From Acidobacteriaceae bacterium (GTDB lineage Bacteria > Acidobacteriota > Terriglobia > Terriglobales > Acidobacteriaceae), in NCBI GenBank assembly GCA_027452245.1, contig DAIDGW010000049.1, forward strand, positions 1-64,000: a stretch of DNA of 64,000 bases. The letters run 5' to 3'. A program made the position numbers and the translations under genes. The notes under the pieces are model-generated. The model was given only the letters and a program-made list of their open reading frames with translations, searched no databases and was not told the DNA's origin. Of this stretch, positions 9,148-19,175 are shown one piece after another. The first letter of the stretch is position 1, and each line of letters begins with the position of its first letter.

Positions 9148-9788
9148 TCCTCTCCAGCCGCGCGCCGCACCGCGTGGATAAACTGGGTCAGCGGGACCGA
9201 TGACTTTCCGGGCGGCGCAATTTCCGAGCGAAAGGCCTGCCGGTGCAGAGGAGAAAGAGCAACGTCTCCGGCGGGATCAATGGCGAAGCGGCCCAACTCA
9301 CCGCCGACCGGGCTGGTCAGGCCGAGTTTGCTGGGAGGATAGAAGAACATCAGCAGGTGATCGCCGGGACGATAGCGCGGGGCGCCCGTCCAAAGTCCGG
9401 CCCATTCGTGGATGGTCAACTCACCCGCATTGGCGCCGCGCAGGGCGCGTTCCACCTGAAAGGTAACGGCGACGGTGGCAGCCGCCTGCTCGCGCGCGGG
9501 CGGGGTGCGGGTGATGGAAACCACAGTTCCGGCAAAGATGGTTCCGGAATGGCGCGCCAAGTTGGCGAACCCGAAATCTGCGGGCGATGACGGAAGCGGG
9601 CGAGGCAGAACCGGAACATGCGGTCCGGCCGGGGCGGAAAACGTTGGGGGCAGTGCCGGACGCGAGCGCAGCAGGCCGCCATCCTGGGAAGCTGAGGGCG
9701 CAAACACCTGCGCCAAAGTAATCGATGATGACAGGACCAGACGGAACAGGAGCAGACAACGGCAACATCTCCCTTGCATGGGAAGCAC
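9144..9788 (-). CDS. Small secreted protein of unknown function, possible NTR/OB-fold-like domain
   Basis: Signal peptide; IFAGTVVSITR...VAVTFQVERALRG...GDHLLMFFYPP; ATGA overlap with the 6067..9147 gene. Confidence 0.6.
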   Translation of the reverse strand: MLPMQGRCCRCLLLFRLVLSSSITLAQVFAPSASQDGGLLRSRPALPPTFSAPAGPHVPVLPRPLPSSPADFGFANLARHSGTIFAGTVVSITRTPPAREQAAATVAVTFQVERALRGANAGELTIHEWAGLWTGAPRYRPGDHLLMFFYPPSKLGLTSPVGGELGRFAIDPAGDVALSPLHRQAFRSEIAPPGKSSVPLTQFIHAVRRAAGEE

Positions 9789-10004
9789 CTTGCGAATCAG
9801 TCTGCTCGGAGGGACCGGGAAAAACAGGCGAGGGTAATCCTTTGGTGCTGAGGAAATCTGTGATGGATGTCACATGCGGCTGTGGAAATCCGGTGGAAGG
9901 TGCAATCCGGCGCAGGACGACGCGAGGAAATTCCGGTGACCACATGCCCTCGCGGAATAACTGCCCGTGGTTGTACGAACCGCCGGTAGTCCCCCCCTGT
10001 CTCG

Positions 10005-10034
10005 TTGACTTTGTTTTCCATTAAAACCTAAGAT
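10005..10034 (+). promoter_or_regulatory. Putative sigma-70 promoter for the kinase gene (TTGACT-N18-TAAGAT)
   Basis: -35 at 10005-10010 and -10 at 10029-10034; the -10 overlaps the ORF-track ATG at 10033, supporting the downstream start at 10087. Confidence 0.5.
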
Positions 10035-10086
10035 GGCTGGATTCCTCCAGGGCCCTCGCACCATTCAGGAGAGACTTGCGCACAAC

Positions 10087-13044
10087 ATGATCGACCAGAC
10101 CATCTCCCACTATAAGGTTCTAGAAAAGCTGGGAGGCGGCGGCATGGGTGTAGTTTACAAAGCCGAAGACACCCGGCTGCACCGCTTCGTCGCGCTGAAA
10201 TTTCTTCCCGAAGAGGTGACACGAGACGCCTCGGCGCTGGCGCGCTTTCGGCGCGAGGCCCAGGCTTCGTCCGCGCTCAATCATCCCAATATCTGCACGA
10301 TCTACGACATTGGCGAGGAAAACGGCACGGCCTTCATTGTCATGGAGTATCTGGAGGGCTCGACCCTCAAGCACGTGATTGGCACCCGCCCGATCGAGCT
10401 GGAGAAGTTGCTGAATCTGGCCATTGAAGTGGCCGACGCGCTCGATGCGGCGCATGCCAAGGGCATCGTGCATCGCGACATCAAGCCGGCGAATATCTTT
10501 GTGACTTCGCGGGGACACGCCAAGGTGCTGGACTTCGGCCTGGCGAAAGTCACGCCCAATGGAAATCGCAGCGCGGATGCCAACGAGGCGACGCAGGCAA
10601 CCGCCGGGGAGGCGCACCTGACCAGTCCCGGCTCGGCACTTGGCACCGTCGCCTATATGTCGCCGGAGCAGGTTCGGGGCAAGGAACTTGATTCCCGCAC
10701 GGACTTGTTTTCCTTTGGAATTGTGCTGTACGAGATGGCCACCGGCACGATTCCTTTTTACGGCGAGACCTCGGGCGTGATCTTCGATTCGATTCTGAAC
10801 CGGGAGCCGGCAGCCCCGGTGCGGCTGAACCCGGGATTGCCGCCGAAACTGGAAGACATTATCAATCGCACTCTGGAGAAAGACCGCGACCTGCGCTATC
10901 AGCATGCGGCTGACATAAAAGCGGAGCTGATGCGGCTGCGGCGGGACCTGGACTCGCGGCGGGTGTCATCGGTCAGCGACTCGCAGGCCATGCCGGCCGA
11001 CGCTGCTCCGTCTATGTCGCGAGAGCGTTCGGGCTCTGAGCCGCGCCCCAGTGGATCGGCAGCGGCCGTGCGAATCAGCTCGGGGGCGCACGAAGCAGCT
11101 ACCGCCGGCTCTCCACGGAATTCCTGGAAATTTGTCATTCCGGCTGCGGTTACCTTGATGGTCGCCATGCTTGCCGGAGGACTTTACTGGCGCAAGCATC
11201 AGGTCCCGAAACTCACCGACAAAGATGAACTCATCCTTGCCGACTTTACCAACCAGACCGGCGATCCAGTATTTGATTCGACGCTGAAAGAGGCGCTCGC
11301 CATACAGTTGGAACAATCTCCGGTTCTGCAACTGGTCAGTGATGCCGAGTTGCACAGCAATCTCCCCTATCTCGGACAACCCAAAGATCAGAGAATCACC
11401 CCCGAACTGGCCGAGCAGTTGGGGCAGCGCCTGGGGGTGAAGGCATACTTGGCAGGCAGCATCGTAAGCTTGGGTTCCTCATACGTCATCCAGATCAACG
11501 CCGTGAACGTGGCCACCGGAGAAGTCTTCGGTCGCGAGCAAGTCACGGCCGCTGATAAGACCGCGGTGCTGAACGCCGTGTCGCAGGCCGCGACCGCCAT
11601 GCGGGCGCGCCTGGGCGAGTCCATGGCTTCGATTCAGAAGCTGACCACGCCCTACACCAACGTGACTACGGCATCGCTGCAGGCGTTTCACTCATTTTCG
11701 CTGGGAGAAAATGAGCACATCATGGGCCGGGACTTCCCCCAGGCTGTCGACTTCTATCAGCAGTCGGTGCAACTGGATCCGAGCTTCGCGATGGGATGGG
11801 CTCGGCTGGGTGTTTCTTACGCGAACGTGGGCTCCGTTTCGAAGGGGCTCGAGTATCTCAAAAAAGCGTACGACCTGCGCCAGCGCGTAACCGAACACGA
11901 GCGCATGTATATCGAGTCGCAGTACGAGCTTCAGCAGTTCGACATGCCCAAGGCTATCGAATCCTTCAAGCTTTTTGTGGCGACGTATCCGCGCGATGCA
12001 GCCGCCTGGAATAACCTTTCGACCGCCTACTCTTTGATCGGCGATTATCAGGCTGCTGCGGAAGGATTCAAGACGACATGGGAGGTTGCCCGCTGGGATA
12101 ATGTGGCAGCTACCAACACCGCGAGCAGCTACCTTACCATGGATCAGATTGGCCTGGGAGAACGCTATCTGAAGGAGGCCTTCGATCAGGGCGGCGCCGA
12201 TAATCTCAGCTATCAGGGCGCCGCGATGTTGGACGATTTTCTCTCCGGGCGCAGTGACTGGGAAAAGCACATCCAATGGGCAACTGGACGGCCTGACGGT
12301 TTCAATATGGACACCAACGCAGGCACCTACTATCTATTCCTCGGCAAAATGCATCAGGCGGAGAAGGAATGGGAGTTGGGGGCAACGCGGGCCCAGCAGG
12401 AACACATTCCCGATGCTGCCGGAACCTCGTACGCCCTGCTGGCGTTACATGATGCCCTCATCGGAAATTGCAATGGATCGCGCGGGGCCGCCCACAAGGC
12501 GCTGGCTCTTGACCATTCGATGGCCACCACTCCCGATGCAGCTATGGCTCTGGCGCTGTGCGGCGAAAGCTCCGCGGCGCTCAGCGAAGTCGCGCGCGCC
12601 GCCGCGGCGGCTCCAACTAACACCCTGTACACCGACCTGATCGTTCCCGAGGTCAAAGCGGCCGCCGCCCTGGCCGAACATCATCCCGAGCAGGTCGCCA
12701 CTCTGTTATCCTCCGCCGGTTCTTATGGACTGGTCTCGAAAATCGCTCAGCTCGAAGGCAGGGCTTCGCTGGAGATGAAGAATCCGCAGCAGGCCGTGAC
12801 GGATTTCGCCCCGGGCTTACGCTATCGCGGAGCCGGCCTGGCAGAAGGTGGCACGGGATCTCCTCAGGCGCCTGATTACGTTCTCTGTCTGCTGGGCACC
12901 GCGCGGGCGCAGGCGCAATTCAATAAGACCGCGGCCACCCGCAGCTACGAGCAACTGCTGGATATCTGGAAGAATGCCGACGCCGATTTCGTGCCCGCCC
13001 AGGAAGCGCGGCGCGAACTGGCATTGCTGAAGAAAGGAAGCTAA
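10087..13044 (+). CDS. PknB-type serine/threonine protein kinase with TM segment, TolB/FlgO-like domain and TPR repeats
   Basis: [41 protein letters not shown]-like [32 protein letters not shown]-terminal TPRs. Confidence 0.93.
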   Translation: MIDQTISHYKVLEKLGGGGMGVVYKAEDTRLHRFVALKFLPEEVTRDASALARFRREAQASSALNHPNICTIYDIGEENGTAFIVMEYLEGSTLKHVIGTRPIELEKLLNLAIEVADALDAAHAKGIVHRDIKPANIFVTSRGHAKVLDFGLAKVTPNGNRSADANEATQATAGEAHLTSPGSALGTVAYMSPEQVRGKELDSRTDLFSFGIVLYEMATGTIPFYGETSGVIFDSILNREPAAPVRLNPGLPPKLEDIINRTLEKDRDLRYQHAADIKAELMRLRRDLDSRRVSSVSDSQAMPADAAPSMSRERSGSEPRPSGSAAAVRISSGAHEAATAGSPRNSWKFVIPAAVTLMVAMLAGGLYWRKHQVPKLTDKDELILADFTNQTGDPVFDSTLKEALAIQLEQSPVLQLVSDAELHSNLPYLGQPKDQRITPELAEQLGQRLGVKAYLAGSIVSLGSSYVIQINAVNVATGEVFGREQVTAADKTAVLNAVSQAATAMRARLGESMASIQKLTTPYTNVTTASLQAFHSFSLGENEHIMGRDFPQAVDFYQQSVQLDPSFAMGWARLGVSYANVGSVSKGLEYLKKAYDLRQRVTEHERMYIESQYELQQFDMPKAIESFKLFVATYPRDAAAWNNLSTAYSLIGDYQAAAEGFKTTWEVARWDNVAATNTASSYLTMDQIGLGERYLKEAFDQGGADNLSYQGAAMLDDFLSGRSDWEKHIQWATGRPDGFNMDTNAGTYYLFLGKMHQAEKEWELGATRAQQEHIPDAAGTSYALLALHDALIGNCNGSRGAAHKALALDHSMATTPDAAMALALCGESSAALSEVARAAAAAPTNTLYTDLIVPEVKAAAALAEHHPEQVATLLSSAGSYGLVSKIAQLEGRASLEMKNPQQAVTDFAPGLRYRGAGLAEGGTGSPQAPDYVLCLLGTARAQAQFNKTAATRSYEQLLDIWKNADADFVPAQEARRELALLKKGS

Positions 13045-13117
13045 GAAGAGGCCGGGGTCCGGCCAACTTCGGTTGCCGGGCTCCGAATGTGATTATGCTG
13101 CGCTGCCGGTTCTTCCC

Positions 13118-14077
13118 TCATTCATTCCTGGCGTAGTATCCCGTCCGGTAGCGAAGCCGCAGGTTGTGCGGAGCAACGATCTGGATGCGGTGAAACATCT
13201 GTCCCGTGAGGTTCGAGGGCCGATAAGCCACGGCGTACTGGCTGCGAAGTTCGTGCTGAAGGTTGCTGAAGGCGTGGCTGACGTCGCCGCTCATCGAAGC
13301 CACCATGTAGTTACCCCCGGTGGCATCGGAGAGCATTTTGAGGATGTGCTCACCCTCCTTGCCATCACTGGTGTAGCGATCGTCGCCGACATTGACGGTG
13401 TAAATGGAAGTATCGGCCTTCAGAGCCTTGCGAATCGCGTCGTCGAGCGAAGCGCGACTGCTGTTTTCCTCGCCATCGCTGATGAGGATCATGATCCGTC
13501 GCGCCGGGCGCTGGTCGCGCGCAAACCACTGGGTGGCCCCGCAAACCGCGTCATAGATGGCGGTTTCGCCCGCCGGTTTCAACTTCCTGACTCGCTTGTA
13601 AATCCGGTTCCAATTGTTTTGAATCGGGGCCTCGAACTGCAGGTCCTGATTGAAGGCAAATAACATGACCGAATCGAACGGGCGGATCACTTTGTGGATG
13701 AATCCGGAGACGGCGCTTTGTTCGGCGGGAAAACGATAGGCGACCGAGGCGCTGGTATCGAGGACGAAGGCGACGTCCATGGGCAGATCGGTTTCGCTCT
13801 GGAAAAAAGTGACGGCGCTCTGGCGCGCATTGTTGTCGAGGATCTGCAGATCTGAGGGTGCAAGATTGCGGACGAAGTGACCCTTGGGGTCGGTGACGGT
13901 GACAACCAGGCTGACCTCGTGCACCATGAACTGGTAGTTGAGGTCGGAGTTGAGGTGTAACGCGGAGGCATGCGGTTGGGATGAATGTTGGGCGAAGCCT
14001 ACCGAAAGGAAGGCCAATAGAAACAAGATCAGCAGGATCATGCGGGCTTTCATCTTCCACTCTCGACGGGCGGTCAA
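13118..14077 (-). CDS. VWA domain-containing protein (acidobacterial VWFA-related type)
   Basis: Signal peptide; VAFVLDTSASVAYRF MIDAS-like motif; IMILISDGEENSS. Confidence 0.88.
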   Translation of the reverse strand: MTARREWKMKARMILLILFLLAFLSVGFAQHSSQPHASALHLNSDLNYQFMVHEVSLVVTVTDPKGHFVRNLAPSDLQILDNNARQSAVTFFQSETDLPMDVAFVLDTSASVAYRFPAEQSAVSGFIHKVIRPFDSVMLFAFNQDLQFEAPIQNNWNRIYKRVRKLKPAGETAIYDAVCGATQWFARDQRPARRIMILISDGEENSSRASLDDAIRKALKADTSIYTVNVGDDRYTSDGKEGEHILKMLSDATGGNYMVASMSGDVSHAFSNLQHELRSQYAVAYRPSNLTGQMFHRIQIVAPHNLRLRYRTGYYARNE

Positions 14078-14374
14078 ACACGTAACTGACTCGTGATTTG
14101 CGCCACGTAGTCTTGCGGTGAGCAGGCGGACCGGGAACGAAGAGGGCTTTGGTCCGGCAAGCCTGCGCCGTGCGGTTTCAATTCAGGATTGGATGATTCC
14201 AGTCGTGAGCGGAGAATCTCTAAATTTCTGCCTCAACTTACGACGGTTTCGGGATGGAAGAAATACGGTGATTTTTGGGGAATGCCGAGGTGAGGTTCCG
14301 TATAGCTCTGGACAAAGTAACGGATTAACCGAGAGGGTAATAATTAAGAGGTATTTCGGCGGGAAAAGCGAACA

Positions 14375-15244
14375 TCACACCACACGGCGGGAATGCTCCT
14401 CAGCCGAGAGATGGGCTCCGGCAAGCAAGAGCAGGCCGGTGAGAAATGCCCAGAACATCAGGCTGACCGAGAGCGCGAAGGGTCCATAGACTTCCTGAAA
14501 GTTGAGCCGGGGTAAGGCCAGGATGTAGGCATATTTCAGGGCTTCGGAAAGCAATCCCATGATGATGGCGACGGGCAAGACCGCGCCGGCCGGAACTTTT
14601 CCATTGGGCAGGAGCCAATAGATGAGGAAAAAGATGGCGATGCTGGCGCCGATGGCGAAAATTTTCATCATCAGAAAACTGACGAGGCGGACAAAGCTGG
14701 TGCCATATCCGCGCAGCACAAATTGCATGAAAGCCAGAGGGCCGGCGGTCAGCGCGATCGAGAGGAGCGCCAGCACACCGCAAGCGAAGGCGAGTCCGAG
14801 AGAGACGAGTTGATTGTGCAAGTAAGAGCGATTCTTGTCGAAATGCCAGATGCGGTTGAGGGCGACTTCGAGCGGAAGAAAAACTCCGGTGGAGGTGATC
14901 AACAGGATAAGCAGGGAAACGATCTGCACGCGGTGGCGCGAGTTCACCATCGCATTCAGATTGCGGATGACGAAATCCTGCCCGGCGGGAAGATAGTCGC
15001 GGAGCAATTCGACAATGACGTCAGCCATCACGCGCGAGTGAAAGAGATGGCGGACGAGGGTCATCAGCAGCACGACAAATGGAAAAAATGAAAGGATAGC
15101 GTTGGCCGCGACCGAAAAGGCAAAGGTGTGCACTTCGGTGCGCATGAGGTATTTCGCCGTGGAAACGGCCAGCCCGGGGCGGCGCCGGCGCGCAGGAGCG
15201 GCGGGCGGAATTGGGGATCCGGGCGGTGCAGTCAAGGTGGGCAC
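14375..15244 (-). CDS. YihY/BrkB-family inner membrane protein
   Basis: Six TM-like segments; SFFPFVVLLMTLVRH, WHFDKNRSYLHNQLVSLGLA, YWLLPNGKV. Confidence 0.88.
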   Translation of the reverse strand: MPTLTAPPGSPIPPAAPARRRRPGLAVSTAKYLMRTEVHTFAFSVAANAILSFFPFVVLLMTLVRHLFHSRVMADVIVELLRDYLPAGQDFVIRNLNAMVNSRHRVQIVSLLILLITSTGVFLPLEVALNRIWHFDKNRSYLHNQLVSLGLAFACGVLALLSIALTAGPLAFMQFVLRGYGTSFVRLVSFLMMKIFAIGASIAIFFLIYWLLPNGKVPAGAVLPVAIIMGLLSEALKYAYILALPRLNFQEVYGPFALSVSLMFWAFLTGLLLLAGAHLSAEEHSRRVV

Positions 15245-15386
15245 GGGATTGACGGTTATGGTAACAGAGCAGCTTGGAATTAGTTAACCCAAAGTTTTTC
15301 AGCAAGTTACCGGGGGTATTTCTTTAACCTCGTTAAACTGATATGGGGGAGAAGCGTCAGCTGAAGAGATTCGGTTCTAATTCTTC

Positions 15387-15415
15387 TTGCGAATCGTTTT
15401 GTTTATGCGTATTAT
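15387..15415 (+). promoter_or_regulatory. Putative sigma-70 promoter of cold-shock gene (TTGCGA-N17-TATTAT)
   Basis: -35 15387-15392, 17-bp spacer, -10 15410-15415; implies a leader of nearly 290 nt. Confidence 0.5.
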
Positions 15416-15710
15416 CTTTTGCTCGTCACCGGAATTTGGTCTGGTGGCTAGTCCAAGCAAGGTTGACGTCTTTCTGTGAGTGGTGGAAACGCACCAAAAT
15501 TGACGGGCTCCGGACTCAGTACTGTGCTCTCGTGGGCACAGCGTGAGTTGCGGAGTCTTTCGAGTTTAGGAGCAATTTCTTCCGCAGCAACGAAGAACGC
15601 AACCGCGTTCATCCGGTTTGCTTGAGGGGGGTATCTCGAGGCAACCAACTCGAGATTCGACCGGTCGTTCCGGATAACAATTCTTCGCGATTGAAAAAGG
15701 AGTATCTGCC

Positions 15711-15914
15711 GTGAGAGAGAAAGGTACAGTGAAGTGGTTTAACGGAGCGAAAGGGTATGGTTTCATCCAGCGTTCCACGGGGGAAGATGTCTTCGTGCAT
15801 TTCTCCGCCATTCAGGAAAACGGTTATCGCACGCTGAATGAAGGCGAAACCGTGGAGTTCGACCTACTCAAAGGCCCCAAAGGATTCCAGGCGGCCAATG
15901 TAGTTCGAGCCTAA
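15711..15914 (+). CDS. Cold-shock protein (CspA family), GTG start
   Basis: [33 protein letters not shown]1/RNP2 motifs; AAGGAG ribosome-binding site upstream. Confidence 0.97.
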   Translation: MREKGTVKWFNGAKGYGFIQRSTGEDVFVHFSAIQENGYRTLNEGETVEFDLLKGPKGFQAANVVRA

Positions 15915-15929
15915 CTGATAAATTTCTTA

Positions 15930-15960
15930 AACCCTCCCGGTCCCAGCGGGAGGGTTTTTT
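15930..15960 (+). terminator. Intrinsic terminator of cold-shock gene
   Basis: AACCCTCCCG-gtcccag-CGGGAGGGTT followed by a T run. Confidence 0.92.
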
Positions 15961-15985
15961 AGTCTGTAAAATTCTTGTACTACGC

Positions 15986-18022
15986 TTAGTGAACTTCCAG
16001 CGAAACGATGTCACCGCTGTTGGGACCGTCCGACTTGTAATTGACATCGACGGAACGTCCTTGCCAATCGCAGGAGAATTGATCGGCTCCGATCAGGACC
16101 AGCGATTTGTAATCGGCGGTATGCAGGCTCAAGGTGTTGCCCTTGCCGGATACGGTGAGAATCGCGGCCGGAGCATGCGAGCAATCCACCTGCACGAGGG
16201 TTCCTCTGAGAAATTTCGTCACGCGCTTATCGGCGGTCGTGCTCTCCTCGGAAACCTGGGTGGCGGCGGCGCGTTTGGCGGCGTCCTGATCGAGAACGTC
16301 GAAAGGCGATTTCTGAGGTTCCAGTTTGGGCGAGTTGCCAAGATTGGCGGCGATGCCGTACTTCTGCTGGCTGGCAATTTCCGACAGGCGGGCTTTCGCG
16401 TCGGAGGCGACTTGCGTGTTGTCGCTCGCCTTGAGCTGTTCCAATAACGAGGTTGCCGCCGGCCATTTTTTCGACGAAATATAAATTTCCGCCAGATGGT
16501 AGAGATAGAGCTGGTTCCGCGGGCTGAGTTGAATGGCGGCGCGTTCCGCCAGCATGGCAGGATTCGGGGTGCCTCCGTAGTTGCGGGCCACGGCGAGAAG
16601 ATCGTAGGCGTCGGCGAACTCGGGATACCATTCGAGCACCGAGCGCAGGTCTTGCATCATGTTGGCCAGTCCCTGGATGTCGCCGTGGTTGGCCTGCGAC
16701 ATGCGGTACTTCATCACGGAAAGATAAAAGCGAATCCACAGATCACCGGAATTGAGGGAAGCGGCATCGCCCAGTTCGGCAAAAGCGTCTTCGAATTTGG
16801 AGTGCTGAATGTCGTCCCAGGCGAGGGCGCGGTGGGCGATTTCGTTTCCGATCGCCGTGTTCAACGTTTGCTGATCGTTGGGGTGTGCGACGCGGAACGG
16901 ATTGGCCGTCACTTGAGTTACCGCGGTGGTGGCGAGCCGTTGCAATTCTTTCAGCCCGGCTTCGCGGCGTTCGGGAATGCGGGTCTGCACGTCGGCATAG
17001 ATGGCGTGGAAGTCATCTTCGGAAAGCGATTTGCTGATGATGGCGGAAGTGTCGGGGCCGACCGGCGATGGAAAGCTGTGAATCCCGGGATGGGCGGAAT
17101 TTGGGTTTGCGGAATTTGCATTCGCAGACGGCGCTCCCGCTCCACTTTGCAACGAACCCAGCGAATGGAAATATGTTTTGACGGCGGTCTCGAGCTGGCC
17201 GGGACCCAGGCCGTAGGCCTTCTGAATGGCTTCGTCGATCGGCAGCTTCTGATACATCGCCAGCCCGAGATAGGTGCCGGTTTCTGAGAGCAGCTGTTCG
17301 TGAATCAGGTAATGCATAAACATCCACGACTGCGCGTAGAACAGGGTGTGATGCGTGCCCTCGTTGAAGTCCCAGGGATCGTGCTTCATCGTGAACAGGT
17401 CGGGAACCGAGAGCCAGATTTGCGCGCCCAATAGATCGGTCAGGGACTGGGGAGCGGTGGACTGGTTCTGCGGCACATCGGGCGTGCTGATCGCGGCTTC
17501 AGGATCGCTGCCGAGTTCGACGGTGTTGTCATCGAGGCGAATGGAGGCAAAGTATTCTGAGAGGCCGACGTCGAACCATCCCTGGGCGGGCGGATAGTTG
17601 TAGTTCAAATACATGCGCGCCAGGTCATAGGCCACGGCGCGCCACGGATGCGGCTCGGTCAGGTTAAGAACGATGAAGTACTGATCGGGGCAGGGCAGAA
17701 AGAAGCCGGGCACGTCGATGGGCTGGCCGTCCTTCAAGGGCGCAAGCTGGTAATAATCCTTGTCGTTGTTGAAGGCGAGGATGGTCAGCGGGACGGCCTG
17801 CGTCAGCCGGTCTTTCCGAAGCAGTCCGGCAAAGACGGCATGCATCTGCTCGAAGCGAAGCGCGATCTGGCGGCCGCGCTTGTCACCGGCATCGGTGATC
17901 ACGGTGAAGTGTGTGGAATGAACCTCGATCCAGGGCGACCGGGGCGTGGTCGAGGCCAGCGCGGGAATGGTCAGCAATACCGCAGCCAACAGCGAATACG
18001 GGATTGTACGCGGGGAAAGCAT
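15986..18022 (-). CDS. TPR-containing secreted protein, DUF1570-like N-terminal domain
   Basis: WIEVHSTHFTVITDAGDKRGRQIALRFEQMHAVFAGLL; TPR-like helices; signal peptide. Confidence 0.7.
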   Translation of the reverse strand: MLSPRTIPYSLLAAVLLTIPALASTTPRSPWIEVHSTHFTVITDAGDKRGRQIALRFEQMHAVFAGLLRKDRLTQAVPLTILAFNNDKDYYQLAPLKDGQPIDVPGFFLPCPDQYFIVLNLTEPHPWRAVAYDLARMYLNYNYPPAQGWFDVGLSEYFASIRLDDNTVELGSDPEAAISTPDVPQNQSTAPQSLTDLLGAQIWLSVPDLFTMKHDPWDFNEGTHHTLFYAQSWMFMHYLIHEQLLSETGTYLGLAMYQKLPIDEAIQKAYGLGPGQLETAVKTYFHSLGSLQSGAGAPSANANSANPNSAHPGIHSFPSPVGPDTSAIISKSLSEDDFHAIYADVQTRIPERREAGLKELQRLATTAVTQVTANPFRVAHPNDQQTLNTAIGNEIAHRALAWDDIQHSKFEDAFAELGDAASLNSGDLWIRFYLSVMKYRMSQANHGDIQGLANMMQDLRSVLEWYPEFADAYDLLAVARNYGGTPNPAMLAERAAIQLSPRNQLYLYHLAEIYISSKKWPAATSLLEQLKASDNTQVASDAKARLSEIASQQKYGIAANLGNSPKLEPQKSPFDVLDQDAAKRAAATQVSEESTTADKRVTKFLRGTLVQVDCSHAPAAILTVSGKGNTLSLHTADYKSLVLIGADQFSCDWQGRSVDVNYKSDGPNSGDIVSLEVH

Positions 18023-18245
18023 GGCAGCCTGCCAATATTATCCGCCAGCCGGGGAAGTTCTTGTCCTTTATATATACGAAATGAAACTCAGTCTTTGAAG
18101 AAGGGGCCGCTCCGGCCCGAGAGCATTTGGATGCAAACTGGGTGCAAGGGTTGAGCTCGCTTCAAAATCCGTTTCCCCGAGAGTGAGACTTAGCAGGGAA
18201 CTTCTCCGTCTTGGCATGCGTAGAATCGGAGGGAGTTTCCGCCCT

Positions 18246-19103
18246 ATGAGGATTTGGTCCCTTTTCGCTCCTCTCGCGTTGGCCGGGGGTCTGATCGCTC
18301 AGGGGATTCCCTCGGAGCCAGCCCCACCGACTCTCACGGCCGATGTGATCATGGCGCGGGTGGCGGCGAACCAGGACCGCGGCGAGGCTTTGAGAAAGCA
18401 GTTTGTTTACCGTCAGCATATTCACATCGTGACCCACAAGCCCGGTGGACGCCTGATGCGCGAAGAAACCGCCGATTACGACGTCACGCCCGCGCCCGAT
18501 GGAACCGAGAAGAAGCTGACGCTTCTTACCGGACGCAACTGGCACAAAGGAAAGTATGAGGCGTTCTCGGGAGAGCCTGCCCCAGATCAGGACAGTATGG
18601 ACGGGGACATGGTCAAGGATTTTCGCGAAGATCTGGCGAACGATAAGTCCAAGGACGGTTTGGGAAAGGACCTGTTTCCCCTCACCAGCGATGAGCAGAA
18701 AAATTACGCGTTTCAATGGCTCGGCGAGGAAGTACAGGACGGGCGGAAGGTCTATCACATCGGCTTTCGCCCGAAGGATAAAGGAGATATGACCTGGGCC
18801 GGGGAAGCCTACATCGATGAGGCCGAATTCGAGCCGGTGCGGGTGTTCACAAAAATGTCGCGCCGCATACCATTTCTTGTCCGCACACTGCTGGGAACGG
18901 ATGTGCCGGGGCTTGGCTTCAACGTCGCGTATCATCGGCAGGAAGACGGAGTGTGGTTTCCCGCGACCTTTGGAACTGAGTTTCGCATTCGCGCCTTCTT
19001 CTTCTTCATCAATCGGGAAATTTCGATCTCGCTCGAGAATTCTGGCTTTGAGCGGACTCACGTAAAGTCCACCGTGAAAATACCCCCGATGGAGAATCAT
19101 TAA
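18246..19103 (+). CDS. Secreted protein resembling outer membrane lipoprotein-sorting/LolA-like family
   Basis: Signal peptide from ATG 18246; GEAYIDEAEFEPVRVFTKMSRRIPF...VAYHRQEDGVWFPATFGTEFRIR. Confidence 0.55.
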   Translation: MRIWSLFAPLALAGGLIAQGIPSEPAPPTLTADVIMARVAANQDRGEALRKQFVYRQHIHIVTHKPGGRLMREETADYDVTPAPDGTEKKLTLLTGRNWHKGKYEAFSGEPAPDQDSMDGDMVKDFREDLANDKSKDGLGKDLFPLTSDEQKNYAFQWLGEEVQDGRKVYHIGFRPKDKGDMTWAGEAYIDEAEFEPVRVFTKMSRRIPFLVRTLLGTDVPGLGFNVAYHRQEDGVWFPATFGTEFRIRAFFFFINREISISLENSGFERTHVKSTVKIPPMENH

Positions 19104-19175
19104 TTCAACCCCCGCGTTGCCGTGTCCGTGGCGGTATCCGAACTCCACCGCAAAATGCATTAGCATAGGGTCTGC

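Noticed and set aside
10120-10905. 261-aa minus-strand ORF inside the kinase gene
   Set aside because: Antisense shadow of the kinase catalytic domain
15670-15683. GGATAACAATT resembling part of the lac operator upstream of the cold-shock gene
   Set aside because: Only a half-site; no matching arm or LacI-type gene nearby, so likely chance
16496-17287. 263-aa plus-strand ORF opposite the TPR protein, and similar plus-strand ORFs in 20.9-22.5 and 52.2-53.0 kb
   Set aside because: Composition-driven shadows of well-supported minus-strand genes
18162-19166. Long minus-strand ORF (334 aa) opposite the LolA-like gene
   Set aside because: Plus-strand frame has a signal peptide and coherent protein; the minus ORF is a high-GC shadow with no recognisable domain
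19104-19175. Looked for a fluoride riboswitch ahead of the ClC gene
   Set aside because: No recognisable conserved core in this short interval
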